Shown piece after piece: positions 33,532 through 42,019 of a stretch of 64,000 bases of DNA. The stretch's first letter is position 1. Each line of letters opens with the position of its first letter. The stretch is from Bryobacterales bacterium (GTDB lineage: Bacteria > Acidobacteriota > Terriglobia > Bryobacterales > Bryobacteraceae), in the NCBI GenBank assembly GCA_016716385.1, contig JADJWL010000017.1:1-64000 (forward strand). The letters are read 5' to 3'. The position numbers were made by a program, and so were the translations under genes. The notes under the pieces were generated by a model. The model was not told the DNA's origin and made no database searches. It was given only the letters and a program-made list of their open reading frames with translations.

Positions 33532-34896
33532 CTACAGCGGCCGGCCCCTTGAATGGACGGCCGCCCGCGCCGCGCGCGCCTGCAACTCCTTCCACTCACG
33601 GCTGCCGTTGTCGGGCACGGTCTCCAGGAACACGCCGGGAGGAAAGACGGGCAGGCGTCCCAGCAGGAAATCGTCCCAGTACTGCCGCGTATGCGTGTAA
33701 TAGCTGGTCGCGCCGCTCGGCCAGCGGATCGCGATGAGAAGGCCCGGCGCCGGGTACGGCCGCTCCTTGAGCGGCGAGATGCGGAACCGTTCCACCGCAT
33801 CGTCGTCCAGCGCGACGCCGAGACCCGGCCCCTCGGGTACCGCTGCGGAACCATTGAACACCGTCATCGCGGGCTTGATCATCTGGTGCGTGTAGAGCTG
33901 GTGGCAGTTGACCGCCGGCCAGCGCGCATGGCTCAGGACCGCGCCGCAGTGCAGCGAGAACGTCGCTGTGATGCCCGTGCCCACCAGTTGCAGCCAGAAC
34001 GGCTTGTCGGCCGAGGCGGCGATGGTGGCGTCGTTCATCACCCGGCTGGCGCCGCCGCCGATGACGAACCCGTCGCAGACTTCTTCCCGCAGCGCCGTCT
34101 GAATCGGGGGGCTGCCGAAGTGGTGGGCAATCGGAATGCGCGTGCGCTTGCGCAGAAGCTGGTTGCCCTCGACATCGCCCTGCGGGATCGGCGATTCCCA
34201 GATCGCGATGTGGTGATACTTCTCGAGCGACGTGCAGTACGCCACGGCATTCGCCGTATCGAGAAGCATCGCGTTGAAGTCGAAGTCGATCTTGAAGTGC
34301 TTCGGGAGCGTCGCCGTGAGCACGCGGCACTGTTCATCGAGGTCGAACCACGGCCGCGCCTTCGTCTTGAAATCCGTATACCCGCCGGCGATCGCGTCAC
34401 GGCATTCCAGGACCCAGTCGCTGCCGGACATGTCGATGGCCCACCAGCTCACGAACGCGCGGTCGCGGAATTTCCGCCCAAGCAGACTGTGCACCGGGAC
34501 ATCGTTCGCCTTGCCCACGGCGTCGAACAGCGCCTGCTGGAGTCCGTGGCCGAGCGAGTCGTCCCACATCACCTCGGCCGCTTTCTTGCCCATCACGCGC
34601 GCGATCGTTGCGTCCTCCAGCGGACGCCCGCCGTAGTACACCATTGCTTCGCCGAAGCCCTGGACGCCGCAGGCCAGCGTGACCTTGCAGATTTCGAAGT
34701 AGGTCCAGTGCGGCAGTTCGCGGACCATGTTGCGCTTCGGCACTTCGCGAAAGGGCACGTTGACCCAGATGCGGTCGACCTTCTTGATTGACGTATCGAG
34801 GGGCGGATTGATCCGCGCCTGCGCAGTCGCGGCGGACGGCAGCAGGCTCCCCGCCGCGGCTCCGCCCAGAATGTGGCGTCTCGAAAGATGTGCCAT
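33532..34896 (-). CDS. exported enolase-superfamily protein, paralogue A
   Basis: This 454-residue enolase-superfamily protein has a Tat-like signal (LSRRHILGGAAAGSLLP). Barrel motifs are a KxK pair (DFKTKARPW), KIDFDFNAML with Asp and Asn, IWESPIPQGDVEG with Glu, and VCDGFVIGGGASR. Together these match the mandelate-racemase/muconate-lactonising layout, but the exact reaction is unclear. It is a close paralogue of the next upstream gene, sharing stretches such as ARPWFDL and CHFKIDFDFN-like segments. A much longer in-frame extension is read-through of the neighbour on another frame; ATG at 34896 with GGGGGAG upstream is used. Confidence 0.82.
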   Translation of the reverse strand: MAHLSRRHILGGAAAGSLLPSAATAQARINPPLDTSIKKVDRIWVNVPFREVPKRNMVRELPHWTYFEICKVTLACGVQGFGEAMVYYGGRPLEDATIARVMGKKAAEVMWDDSLGHGLQQALFDAVGKANDVPVHSLLGRKFRDRAFVSWWAIDMSGSDWVLECRDAIAGGYTDFKTKARPWFDLDEQCRVLTATLPKHFKIDFDFNAMLLDTANAVAYCTSLEKYHHIAIWESPIPQGDVEGNQLLRKRTRIPIAHHFGSPPIQTALREEVCDGFVIGGGASRVMNDATIAASADKPFWLQLVGTGITATFSLHCGAVLSHARWPAVNCHQLYTHQMIKPAMTVFNGSAAVPEGPGLGVALDDDAVERFRISPLKERPYPAPGLLIAIRWPSGATSYYTHTRQYWDDFLLGRLPVFPPGVFLETVPDNGSREWKELQARAARAAVHSRGRPL

Positions 34897-34910
34897 CGTG
34901 ACTCCCCCGG

Positions 34911-36251
34911 CTAAAGCGGCCGGCCTCCGACGTGGACTCCGCCCTTCTGCGCGCGGCCGTGCATGTCCTTCCAGTCGCGACTGCCGTTGTCCGGCACTTC
35001 TTCCATGTAGACCCCTCGCGGAAACGCGGGAAGCAGGCCCTTCACGAAGTCGGCGCGGAACTCGTCGGCGTTGCGGTAGTAACTGGTGGAGCCCGATGGC
35101 CAACGGATGGCGTACAGCTTGTTGGGCCGTGGACGCACCGGAATCTTGTCGATACGGAAGCGCGCCACCGCGTCCTCGTCCAGAGAAACGCCGAGGCCCG
35201 GACCCTCCGGTACCGGCGCCGTCCCGTTCGACAGTTGAATCACGGGCTTGATCATGTCCGAGACATGCATGTGGTTCAAATTGATCGCGGGCCAGCGCGC
35301 ATGCGTCAGCACCGCCGCCACGTGGATCGCCCACGTCGTCATCAGGCCGGTCCCGGTAAGTTGCAGCCAGAACGGCTTGTTGGCGCTGGCGAGCAGAGCG
35401 CCCTGCTCCATCACCCGCGACGCGCCTCCGCCCACAACGAAGCCGTCGCAGACCTCCTCTCGCAGCGCGGTCATGATGGGCGGCGTTCCGTAGTGCATCG
35501 CGATCGGGATACGTGTCGTTTTCCGGAGCAGCTTGTTCCCCTCGACATCGCTCTGCGGAATCGGCGATTCGAAGATGTCGATATTCGCAAACTGCTCCAA
35601 CTCGACCAGGTACGGTGCCGCCTCGCCGCTGTTCATGAGCATCGCATTGAAGTCGAAATCGATCTTGAAATGCTTCGGAATCGTGGGCACAAGCTGGCGG
35701 CATTGCTCGATCAGGTCGAACCACGGGCGCGCCTTGCCCTTGAGGCACGTGTATCCGAGCGAAACCGCCTCCTTACATTCGGCGATCCAGTCAGCGGCGG
35801 GCATGTCGACGGCCCACCAGCTCAGGAACGCGCGGTCGCGCACCTGGCGGCCGAGCAGTCTGTGGACCGGCACGTCGTTGGTCCTGGCGACGGCGTCGAA
35901 CAAGGCCATCTGCAGACCCGCTCCGAGGCCGTCGTCCCACATCAGGTCGGGCGCCTTGCGACCTGCAACGCGCTCAACGGCGCCAGGCCGTGCGCCGCCG
36001 TCGCCGATGCCCACGACGCCATTCGCCAGCGTCACCTTTAGGAAGTGGTGGAACCGGCGCTGCTCGTGGTCGTACTCGCGATACTGGTGTTTGCCCGGAA
36101 CGGGCTTGAAGGGCACGTCGACAAAAATCTGCTCGACGCCCTTGACGCTGGTGTCCGAGGCGCCGACCACGGCGGGAGCGGCGCTGGACGGTGTCGCATT
36201 CATCAGACCGGCGGCCCCTGCCCCGGCCAGCCAGGTTCTTCGGTTGAGCAT
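34911..36251 (-). CDS. exported enolase-superfamily protein, paralogue B
   Basis: This 446-residue protein has the same architecture as paralogue A: Tat-like signal (LNRRTWLAGAGAAGLM), capping domain, then barrel with KGKARPWFDL (KxK), KIDFDFNAML, IFESPIPQSDVEGN, and VCDGFVVGGGASRVM. The C-terminal part (WPSGSTSYYRNADEF, VPDNGSRDWKD) is also shared with A, pointing to an old tandem duplication. It is 14 bases upstream of A and 21 bases downstream of the YraN-like gene on the same strand. Substrate unknown; exported sugar-acid chemistry is a reasonable guess. Confidence 0.82.
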   Translation of the reverse strand: MLNRRTWLAGAGAAGLMNATPSSAAPAVVGASDTSVKGVEQIFVDVPFKPVPGKHQYREYDHEQRRFHHFLKVTLANGVVGIGDGGARPGAVERVAGRKAPDLMWDDGLGAGLQMALFDAVARTNDVPVHRLLGRQVRDRAFLSWWAVDMPAADWIAECKEAVSLGYTCLKGKARPWFDLIEQCRQLVPTIPKHFKIDFDFNAMLMNSGEAAPYLVELEQFANIDIFESPIPQSDVEGNKLLRKTTRIPIAMHYGTPPIMTALREEVCDGFVVGGGASRVMEQGALLASANKPFWLQLTGTGLMTTWAIHVAAVLTHARWPAINLNHMHVSDMIKPVIQLSNGTAPVPEGPGLGVSLDEDAVARFRIDKIPVRPRPNKLYAIRWPSGSTSYYRNADEFRADFVKGLLPAFPRGVYMEEVPDNGSRDWKDMHGRAQKGGVHVGGRPL

Positions 36252-36272
36252 CGGATGTCCTCATTGGGGAGT

Positions 36273-36692
36273 CTATCGAAGATTGAACTGGTCGCGCAGC
36301 AGGGTGATGGAAGGCGGATCGCCGAGGACGATGCTCACCACGTCGAAGCGGACCTGGCCGGGGTCTGCGCCGGCGCGCTGGATATAGTCCAGAGCGGCGC
36401 GCCGCAGACGGCGCTGCTTCTCAGGATCCACCGCGCGCTCCGGTTCTCCGAACTCGCGCGTCCGCCGCGTCTTCACTTCGACGAAGACCAGCGTTTCCCC
36501 TTCCCAAGCCACAATGTCCATTTCGCCACTGCCGGTCGATGTGCGGTAGTTGCGGGCGACGACCGTGAAGCCCGCCTTGCGCAAATAGCGGTGCGCGAGA
36601 TCTTCGCCCCTGCGGCCGGAGGCAAGATCCGGGTCGCCGCGCCTGCGCAGGCGGTCACGCAGGCGGTCGGCGCCGGCGTAGAGCCAGTTCAC
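36273..36692 (-). CDS. YraN/UPF0102-family putative endonuclease
   Basis: This 139-residue protein shows the PD-(D/E)xK nuclease core of the UPF0102 family: GRRGEDLAHRYLRKAGF with Glu30, GSGEMDIVAW with Asp59, and LVFVEVKTR with Glu72 and Lys74. Cellular function of the family is not settled; DNA or Holliday-junction-related roles have been proposed. The GTG start at 36692 overlaps the methyltransferase stop as GTGA, so the two genes are translationally coupled; the longer in-frame extension to 36815 lies inside that gene and is rejected. AT-poor like its neighbours. Confidence 0.88.
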   Translation of the reverse strand: MNWLYAGADRLRDRLRRRGDPDLASGRRGEDLAHRYLRKAGFTVVARNYRTSTGSGEMDIVAWEGETLVFVEVKTRRTREFGEPERAVDPEKQRRLRRAALDYIQRAGADPGQVRFDVVSIVLGDPPSITLLRDQFNLR

Positions 36693-37216
36693 TTGATCGC
36701 CTCGAAGTCGAACTCCAGCACCTTGCCCCGCACGACGAAGCAGAGGTAATGCTCCCAGAATCGCCGGAACCGCGGAAACCGGTTCACCAGAAGTTCGAAC
36801 CCGAGCCACTTCCACAATGCCAGCAGCTTCACACGAACCGAGACTTCCCGGAAGCGGCAGCGCGAGTAGTACCCGAAGCCTGCGTGGTCTTCGCCAAAGT
36901 AGCGGAACGAAAAACTGGTGAGATGCCAGCGGTGCGTCGGATCGCAGAACGAGCTGAAATCCGTGTAGTGCGGCGTCTCGATGCGCAGACGGCCCCCCGG
37001 ACGCAGCAGGCGGTGAAACTCCTCCATCGCCTTGATGACGTCCCCGAGGTGTTCGATGACGTGGATCGCCCGCACGGAGTCGAAGCTGCTCTCCTCGAAC
37101 GGATACGGAAACGAATCCAAGTCCCAGAGCACGTCCGGGCGAACGTCGGGGTTGCGGTCCACGCCGACGGCTCCGGGATACGTCTTGACTCCGCAGCCAA
37201 CATCGAGAATGCGCAT
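36689..37216 (-). CDS. class I SAM-dependent methyltransferase
   Basis: This 175-residue methyltransferase of the small UbiE/methyltransf-11 type has motif I as ILDVGCG (3-9), an acidic residue at the end of strand two (GVDRNPDV), DSVRAIHVIEHLGDV as motif II region, and RLLRPGGRLRIETPH as motif III. No substrate-binding clues are present beyond aromatic residues in the C-terminal half. It starts nine bases after the large dihaem protein gene and overlaps the YraN-like gene by four bases. Confidence 0.85.
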   Translation of the reverse strand: MRILDVGCGVKTYPGAVGVDRNPDVRPDVLWDLDSFPYPFEESSFDSVRAIHVIEHLGDVIKAMEEFHRLLRPGGRLRIETPHYTDFSSFCDPTHRWHLTSFSFRYFGEDHAGFGYYSRCRFREVSVRVKLLALWKWLGFELLVNRFPRFRRFWEHYLCFVVRGKVLEFDFEAIK

Positions 37217-37225
37217 GCGCCGCCG

Positions 37226-40200
37226 TTACCGGCTTCCGCCGCTTTCGACGGGCCTGTCGTCGACACGTGCGCCCTGGATCCAGCGGAGCACCGTGCGGTA
37301 TTCCCGGCTGTTGCGCTTTTCGATCCAGCGCAGGCCGCCGCCGTGAGAGAACTCGCGGCTGTCGCCGATGCCGGCATCGTCGAGCGAAAAGGTCGGCTTG
37401 TTCAGGAGCAGGCTGTTCTCCGGATCGCGCACATTGACGATGCGCGAAGCCGCGTCGAAATTGGAGCGTGACTGCTGCAAGGTCAACTGGCCATACTGAT
37501 CGGGTTCAACGAGCTTGAACAGGTTGTGGTTCGCGTGACAGTTCGCGCAGGCGAGGCCGTCGTGCCCGCGGGTAATGAGAATCGGTTCGACGAAGTTCTT
37601 GAAGTAGTCGTAGTCAAGCACGTCCCGGGCCGAGAAGCCCCCGGCGCCCGCGCGCGCGTCGAGCGACGCCTGAAACGCGAGGGCGGAATTGCGCACCGTG
37701 CGGTCAGGGTCGCGCAGCAGAGCGGCGCGGCGCGCTGTCACCGCCTCATCGGATTGCAGCGGAGCAATCGTACGCAATGCCGAGAGTGCCTGGGCGCGCA
37801 CGGGCGGCTTCGTGTGGTCAAGGCCTGCGAGAAGCAGAATACGCACCACCGGCACTGTCCCTGCCCGCGCCTTGGCGTTGTAGTCGAGAGTGCCGCCGGC
37901 TTGCAGCGCGCTCGCCAGGACAACGCCGTCCCCACTCCCCATCGCGCGGTCCCACGCCGTGCGGACACCTTCCATGTCGAGCATCTCCGGATGGCGCAAC
38001 ACCACGCGGATCACCGCTTCGCGGGCAGCCTTGTGTTCAGCGCTCAAGCCGGCCGCCAGATGGCGGGCGAGAGCCGCGTCCTGACGAAGCGCGGGCATGG
38101 TGGCAAGCATGTCCACGAAGCGAGGAAAGAGAGAATCGGAGACAGGCAGCGCCAGAAGACGGCCGCGGACGGTCTGCTGGATACCGCCATCCGAAGCAGC
38201 CGCCGTCTGCTTCGGTTCCGCCAGCAGAGCAGCGGCGATCGCCACGATTTCAGACTCAGGGCTTTCCAGCATCGCCTTGAGCCGGGTGGCGCGCAGCGGA
38301 GCAGCGGCGAGCAGACCGGTGTTCGCGGCGAGTTCTTCCCGTACGGGGGCGGCGGCGGCGAGCGCGAGCAGCCGGTCGGCTAGAGGTTCGCTCACATCGA
38401 AGCTCTTCAGGAACTTCAGGGCGCGAATCGTCGACACAGCCAGGTCCGCGTCGCCGTCGCGGAGAGCGGCCAGGAATGCCTCGTTCATAATCGGGGTGGA
38501 ATCGTCGTAGAACGCCGGCGGATCGGAATCGTTGCCGATGCTGATGGCCGCTCCGGTTCCACCCTTGAGCGGATCGTACAGGGCCGCGAACCGGTAGCCG
38601 TTCACCCACGAGCCGGCCACGGTTTCGGGAACCTGCGCTTTTTCCAGAGGTTTGATTTCACCCAGCCCCTCGCGCACGTGATGCGTGTAGAGCGCGCGGA
38701 GCAAGCCATCCTTCGCCAGACGGTTGCCCGCGGCCATGGCGTCTCGATACCGCTCCGCCTGCCTCCGAACATTGTCTTTGTGTCCGCGCCCGATCGCCGC
38801 GCGATCCTCCTCACGCTTCACGCGCACGATCCACGAGCCATAGAGATAGCGGAGATTGTCATCGAGCACAAGGTTGTACGCCTCGATCGCGTTGCGGCGC
38901 ACCCACGGGTGGGCGTCGTCGCCAAGGGCCGCGGTGAGCGTGCGCTCGATCGCGTCCTTGTGCCCGGGATCGCGATCCCAGTACCACCACTGATAGAGCG
39001 ATTGCAGCGCACCGGTGCGGATCGCCGGCGCCGGTTCCTGCCGGGCCAATCGAAGCAATTCGCGGCCAAGATCCCACTCTTCGGCCATGTACTTGAAATG
39101 TTGATTGAAAATGCGCACCGCGCCCCAACGCGTGCGTTCGTCCTCCGACCGCAACGCGGCGCGTATCGCGGCGATGGTGGCGGCACGCGCCGCGGGCTGC
39201 CGGGAGCCGATCTGGCGCAGCGACCACGCCGCCGCCCGCTGGACGATCTTGCTCGGATCTCCGAGCCGCGCGGCGAGCGCCTCAACAGACGCGGCATCGG
39301 CGAAGCGGCCCAGCGCCACGGCTGCCTGGTAGCGGACGAGCACGCGCGGCGAATTGATCAGGGTCCGAATGCGCGCGGCCGCAGCCTCGCCCGGTGCATC
39401 CCAATGCTGGTCGAGCGCCGCGACGGCGCCGGCCGCATCCGCGGGGAATTCCACGGGCGGCGCCGGGAAGCCGGCGTTCCAGCCCTTGGCCGTTGTCCCG
39501 CCCGGGAACAGCGTCGAAAGCGCCATCACCGCGTACTGCGTGTCGCGGAACGGCGTATCGAAGTTCTTGTAGTCGGGCGCGCCCTGCCAGGCGCCGGACG
39601 CGGTCTGCCGCGACAGGCACAATTTCACCGCCTTCGCCATCCGTGGGTCGTCCATCGTGACACCGGCGCGCGCCAGCACGTAGATGGCGTGCCAGCTCTG
39701 GAATTCCGACGTGCGCGGTCCGGTCGAGTTCGGAAGCTGCGGCAGCTTCTTCACGATCACCTCGCGCGCTCGCCAGTCGTACTGGATCTCCTCCATGCCG
39801 AAGGGCATGGGCCAGCTTCCATCCGGCTTCTGATGAGAGAAAATCCGCTCGACCAGCTTGTCCGTTTCGGCGCGGTACTTGCCATCGCCCAGCGTCAGCA
39901 GGGCATCGAGTTTCCACGCCAGGTCGAGCATGTCCACGGGCTCTCCCGCGAGCGCGACGCGCTCGGTCTGTTCCCGAAGCCGCGTCCACTTCCCATCGCC
40001 CGTTCGGCGTGCGAGGTCGGCAAACAGGAGGCCGCTATGCATCGCGATCTCGTATCCGGAAATGCGCGGCAGATTGCCGTTCGACTCCGGCTGCGGCTCC
40101 GCCATCCCGTCCCAGTACATCTCAAGATACGCGGCGATGCCGCGGTACAACTCGTCGCGGCGTTCTCCCGTGATGAGTTCGTCGTACTTGTTCGTAATGT

Positions 40201-41368
40201 AGGCGAGCCGGCTGAGCACGTTGCCGGGAGCGTGGATCATGCGCGCCCACGAGGCATCCGTGCGGCCGTAAATCGGTCGCGGGTTGTTGTACAGGCGCTC
40301 GACGAGGTATTGCAGGTTCGGCCGCGCATGAACGGGGTAGCCGTTCTCGACGGCGATCAACTCGGCGCGCGTGGTGAAGTGCGTCGGGTGGCAGGCGATA
40401 CAAAGCCGCGTCTCCTGCAGCGGATTCGAGGTCCGCAGCACGATCGACCCCTTCCTCGGAATATTCGAGTGCCAGCTGTCCCCCTTGCGCACCAGGTAGT
40501 CCATCGCAACGCGCACCGCCTGCCGGGCATCGTCATAGGGCGGCGCGGGATACAGTGACGACCGCAACTGATAGGTGGGGTGATTCCCCATCACGCGAAC
40601 ATAGTATCGTCCGGGAGCGATCACACGCGGCAGAAACTTCTGCATGCCATGAAAATTGGTCGACTTCTCCTGCTCGTAGCGCTCCCGCCCACGGGTGTAT
40701 TCGACGGGCTTGCCGTCTTCGGCCGTGAACAGCGCAAGATCCAGCGGAACGTCCCGGTCAAGAATATCGACGTTCAGATGCAGCAGCGTCTCGCCCGGCC
40801 CGGCATAGTCAAAGCGATACCAATGCACACCGGCCAGCATCTGGTCGAATGTCCCGGCGGGCGGTCCAGGCGACGGGACGTAGGGCCGGTCGTCTGCCGT
40901 AGCGAAGACGGTGCGTCCGAGTTCGATGGGCTCCGCGTGCCGCCAGGAGGTGTGGAAGGCAGAAGCGATCTGTCCGTCCGGCGAAGCAGCCGACTGGAGT
41001 GGAGAGAAGTCCACACTCAAGGGAACGGGCTGCGAGCCGTGCTCCCGTGCGAACGTGACCTCAATCGCCGGGGAAGAAGGCGTCACGGTCACATACAGGT
41101 CGGCGTCGCCCGCGTGCAATCGGCGCACGATCCGGCGGTCACCGTCGCGGACCGTGACGAGCACCGCGTCCTGTCCGCCGAACGCTGTCAATCGCGAAGC
41201 CGAAACGAGCAACTGGTAGGAGCGTCCGGGCTCAGCGGAGAGGTGCAACGACCGTTCTCCGGAACCAATAGAAACGTCCTGAATCCCGGACTGCGTTGCG
41301 GCGCGCTCACCGCCTGTCCAGATGGCTGCCGCCACCACGGCGCTCCACACAAACGCACGCATGCGCAT
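37226..41368 (-). CDS. giant exported dihaem protein with alpha-toroid and HEAT-repeat regions
   Basis: This 1380-residue protein has a signal peptide (FVWSAVVAAAIWTGG), beta-rich N-terminal domains to about residue 300, and a first haem site CIACH (323-327). A helical region at about 400-650 follows with repeated GY/GAW-type turns (SWPMPFG, ASGAWQGAPDY), like prenyltransferase/squalene-cyclase toroids. HEAT-like helical repeats run from about 680 to 1230 (VRRNAIEAYNLVL, VRYQAAVALGRFADAASVEAL), and a C-terminal c-type domain has CANCH (1274-1278). It may be a periplasmic electron-transfer or oxidoreductase scaffold. AGGAGG precedes the ATG, and TATCAT (41397-41402 on this strand) may be its -10. 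Confidence 0.78.
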   Translation of the reverse strand: MRMRAFVWSAVVAAAIWTGGERAATQSGIQDVSIGSGERSLHLSAEPGRSYQLLVSASRLTAFGGQDAVLVTVRDGDRRIVRRLHAGDADLYVTVTPSSPAIEVTFAREHGSQPVPLSVDFSPLQSAASPDGQIASAFHTSWRHAEPIELGRTVFATADDRPYVPSPGPPAGTFDQMLAGVHWYRFDYAGPGETLLHLNVDILDRDVPLDLALFTAEDGKPVEYTRGRERYEQEKSTNFHGMQKFLPRVIAPGRYYVRVMGNHPTYQLRSSLYPAPPYDDARQAVRVAMDYLVRKGDSWHSNIPRKGSIVLRTSNPLQETRLCIACHPTHFTTRAELIAVENGYPVHARPNLQYLVERLYNNPRPIYGRTDASWARMIHAPGNVLSRLAYITNKYDELITGERRDELYRGIAAYLEMYWDGMAEPQPESNGNLPRISGYEIAMHSGLLFADLARRTGDGKWTRLREQTERVALAGEPVDMLDLAWKLDALLTLGDGKYRAETDKLVERIFSHQKPDGSWPMPFGMEEIQYDWRAREVIVKKLPQLPNSTGPRTSEFQSWHAIYVLARAGVTMDDPRMAKAVKLCLSRQTASGAWQGAPDYKNFDTPFRDTQYAVMALSTLFPGGTTAKGWNAGFPAPPVEFPADAAGAVAALDQHWDAPGEAAAARIRTLINSPRVLVRYQAAVALGRFADAASVEALAARLGDPSKIVQRAAAWSLRQIGSRQPAARAATIAAIRAALRSEDERTRWGAVRIFNQHFKYMAEEWDLGRELLRLARQEPAPAIRTGALQSLYQWWYWDRDPGHKDAIERTLTAALGDDAHPWVRRNAIEAYNLVLDDNLRYLYGSWIVRVKREEDRAAIGRGHKDNVRRQAERYRDAMAAGNRLAKDGLLRALYTHHVREGLGEIKPLEKAQVPETVAGSWVNGYRFAALYDPLKGGTGAAISIGNDSDPPAFYDDSTPIMNEAFLAALRDGDADLAVSTIRALKFLKSFDVSEPLADRLLALAAAAPVREELAANTGLLAAAPLRATRLKAMLESPESEIVAIAAALLAEPKQTAAASDGGIQQTVRGRLLALPVSDSLFPRFVDMLATMPALRQDAALARHLAAGLSAEHKAAREAVIRVVLRHPEMLDMEGVRTAWDRAMGSGDGVVLASALQAGGTLDYNAKARAGTVPVVRILLLAGLDHTKPPVRAQALSALRTIAPLQSDEAVTARRAALLRDPDRTVRNSALAFQASLDARAGAGGFSARDVLDYDYFKNFVEPILITRGHDGLACANCHANHNLFKLVEPDQYGQLTLQQSRSNFDAASRIVNVRDPENSLLLNKPTFSLDDAGIGDSREFSHGGGLRWIEKRNSREYRTVLRWIQGARVDDRPVESGGSR

Positions 41369-41422
41369 CTGTTCTTCCTCCTGGGGTGATCTTGTTATGA
41401 TAGCGAAGCGCGCAAATCCCCG

Positions 41423-42019
41423 TCACTGCCGCGCATGACGCAAGACTCCGCCAAGAACCGCTGCCGCCACAAGAGCGGACCAGCCCGCAACTCCCAGCGC
41501 CAGAACCAACCGCAGGAAGGTGCTGACCGTCTCGGCTGCCAACCCGGTTACCCCAGGCCGTACCGACCAGACACCGAAGCCTATGGCCAGTCCAACCGCC
41601 CAGACTGCGAGCGCTGTCGCGAACCTCACGGGTCCGGCCGTCCGTGCGGCCGCCAAACCCGCCAGGACGGGAGTCAGCAAAAGGGGCGCCAGGAATGCAA
41701 AGCCCCGGGTTCCAAGCCACGCAACCGACACCGCACCCAGGAGCACAACGGCCGAAACAGGTACGGTTCGCGCACGGGCGCGTCGAAACGCTTCGCCCAG
41801 CGACTCGCCGCCGAACAGCCAGATTGCCGTTCCGGCTGCCCATGCGCTGCTCACTGCGGCCGCAGCCAGCAAGAGGGCGGTCAACAGCACCCACACGGCG
41901 GCATGGTCGGGAATCCACAGCAGACCAACCCATACCGCCACACAGAATAGTCCAGCGAGAGACACGACGAGCGCAGGAGCCCGGCGCTGCCAGACCAGGT
42001 CGATCGCCTCGCGGATCAT
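41423..42019 (-). CDS. inner-membrane protein of unknown function
   Basis: This 198-residue protein has about five to six hydrophobic helices (LVVSLAGLFCVAVWVGLL, VWVLLTALLLAAAAVSSAWA, VPVSAVVLLGAVSVAW and others) and no recognised family. Its ATG overlaps the alpha-2-macroglobulin stop in ATGA, so it is translated with that gene. In E. coli the corresponding position of the yfa locus has no such protein, so it may be a lineage-specific membrane partner. The composition is very Ala/Val/Leu rich. Confidence 0.72.
   Translation of the reverse strand: MIREAIDLVWQRRAPALVVSLAGLFCVAVWVGLLWIPDHAAVWVLLTALLLAAAAVSSAWAAGTAIWLFGGESLGEAFRRARARTVPVSAVVLLGAVSVAWLGTRGFAFLAPLLLTPVLAGLAAARTAGPVRFATALAVWAVGLAIGFGVWSVRPGVTGLAAETVSTFLRLVLALGVAGWSALVAAAVLGGVLRHARQ

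Noticed and set aside
34897..35748. In-frame upstream extension of enolase paralogue A
   Set aside because: It overlaps paralogue B in a different frame and lacks a signal or domain; ATG 34896 has a ribosome site and Tat signal.
38678..40558. Long plus-strand open frame opposite the giant dihaem gene
   Set aside because: Shadow frame in a GC-rich gene; residue usage is not protein-like and no motif is seen.
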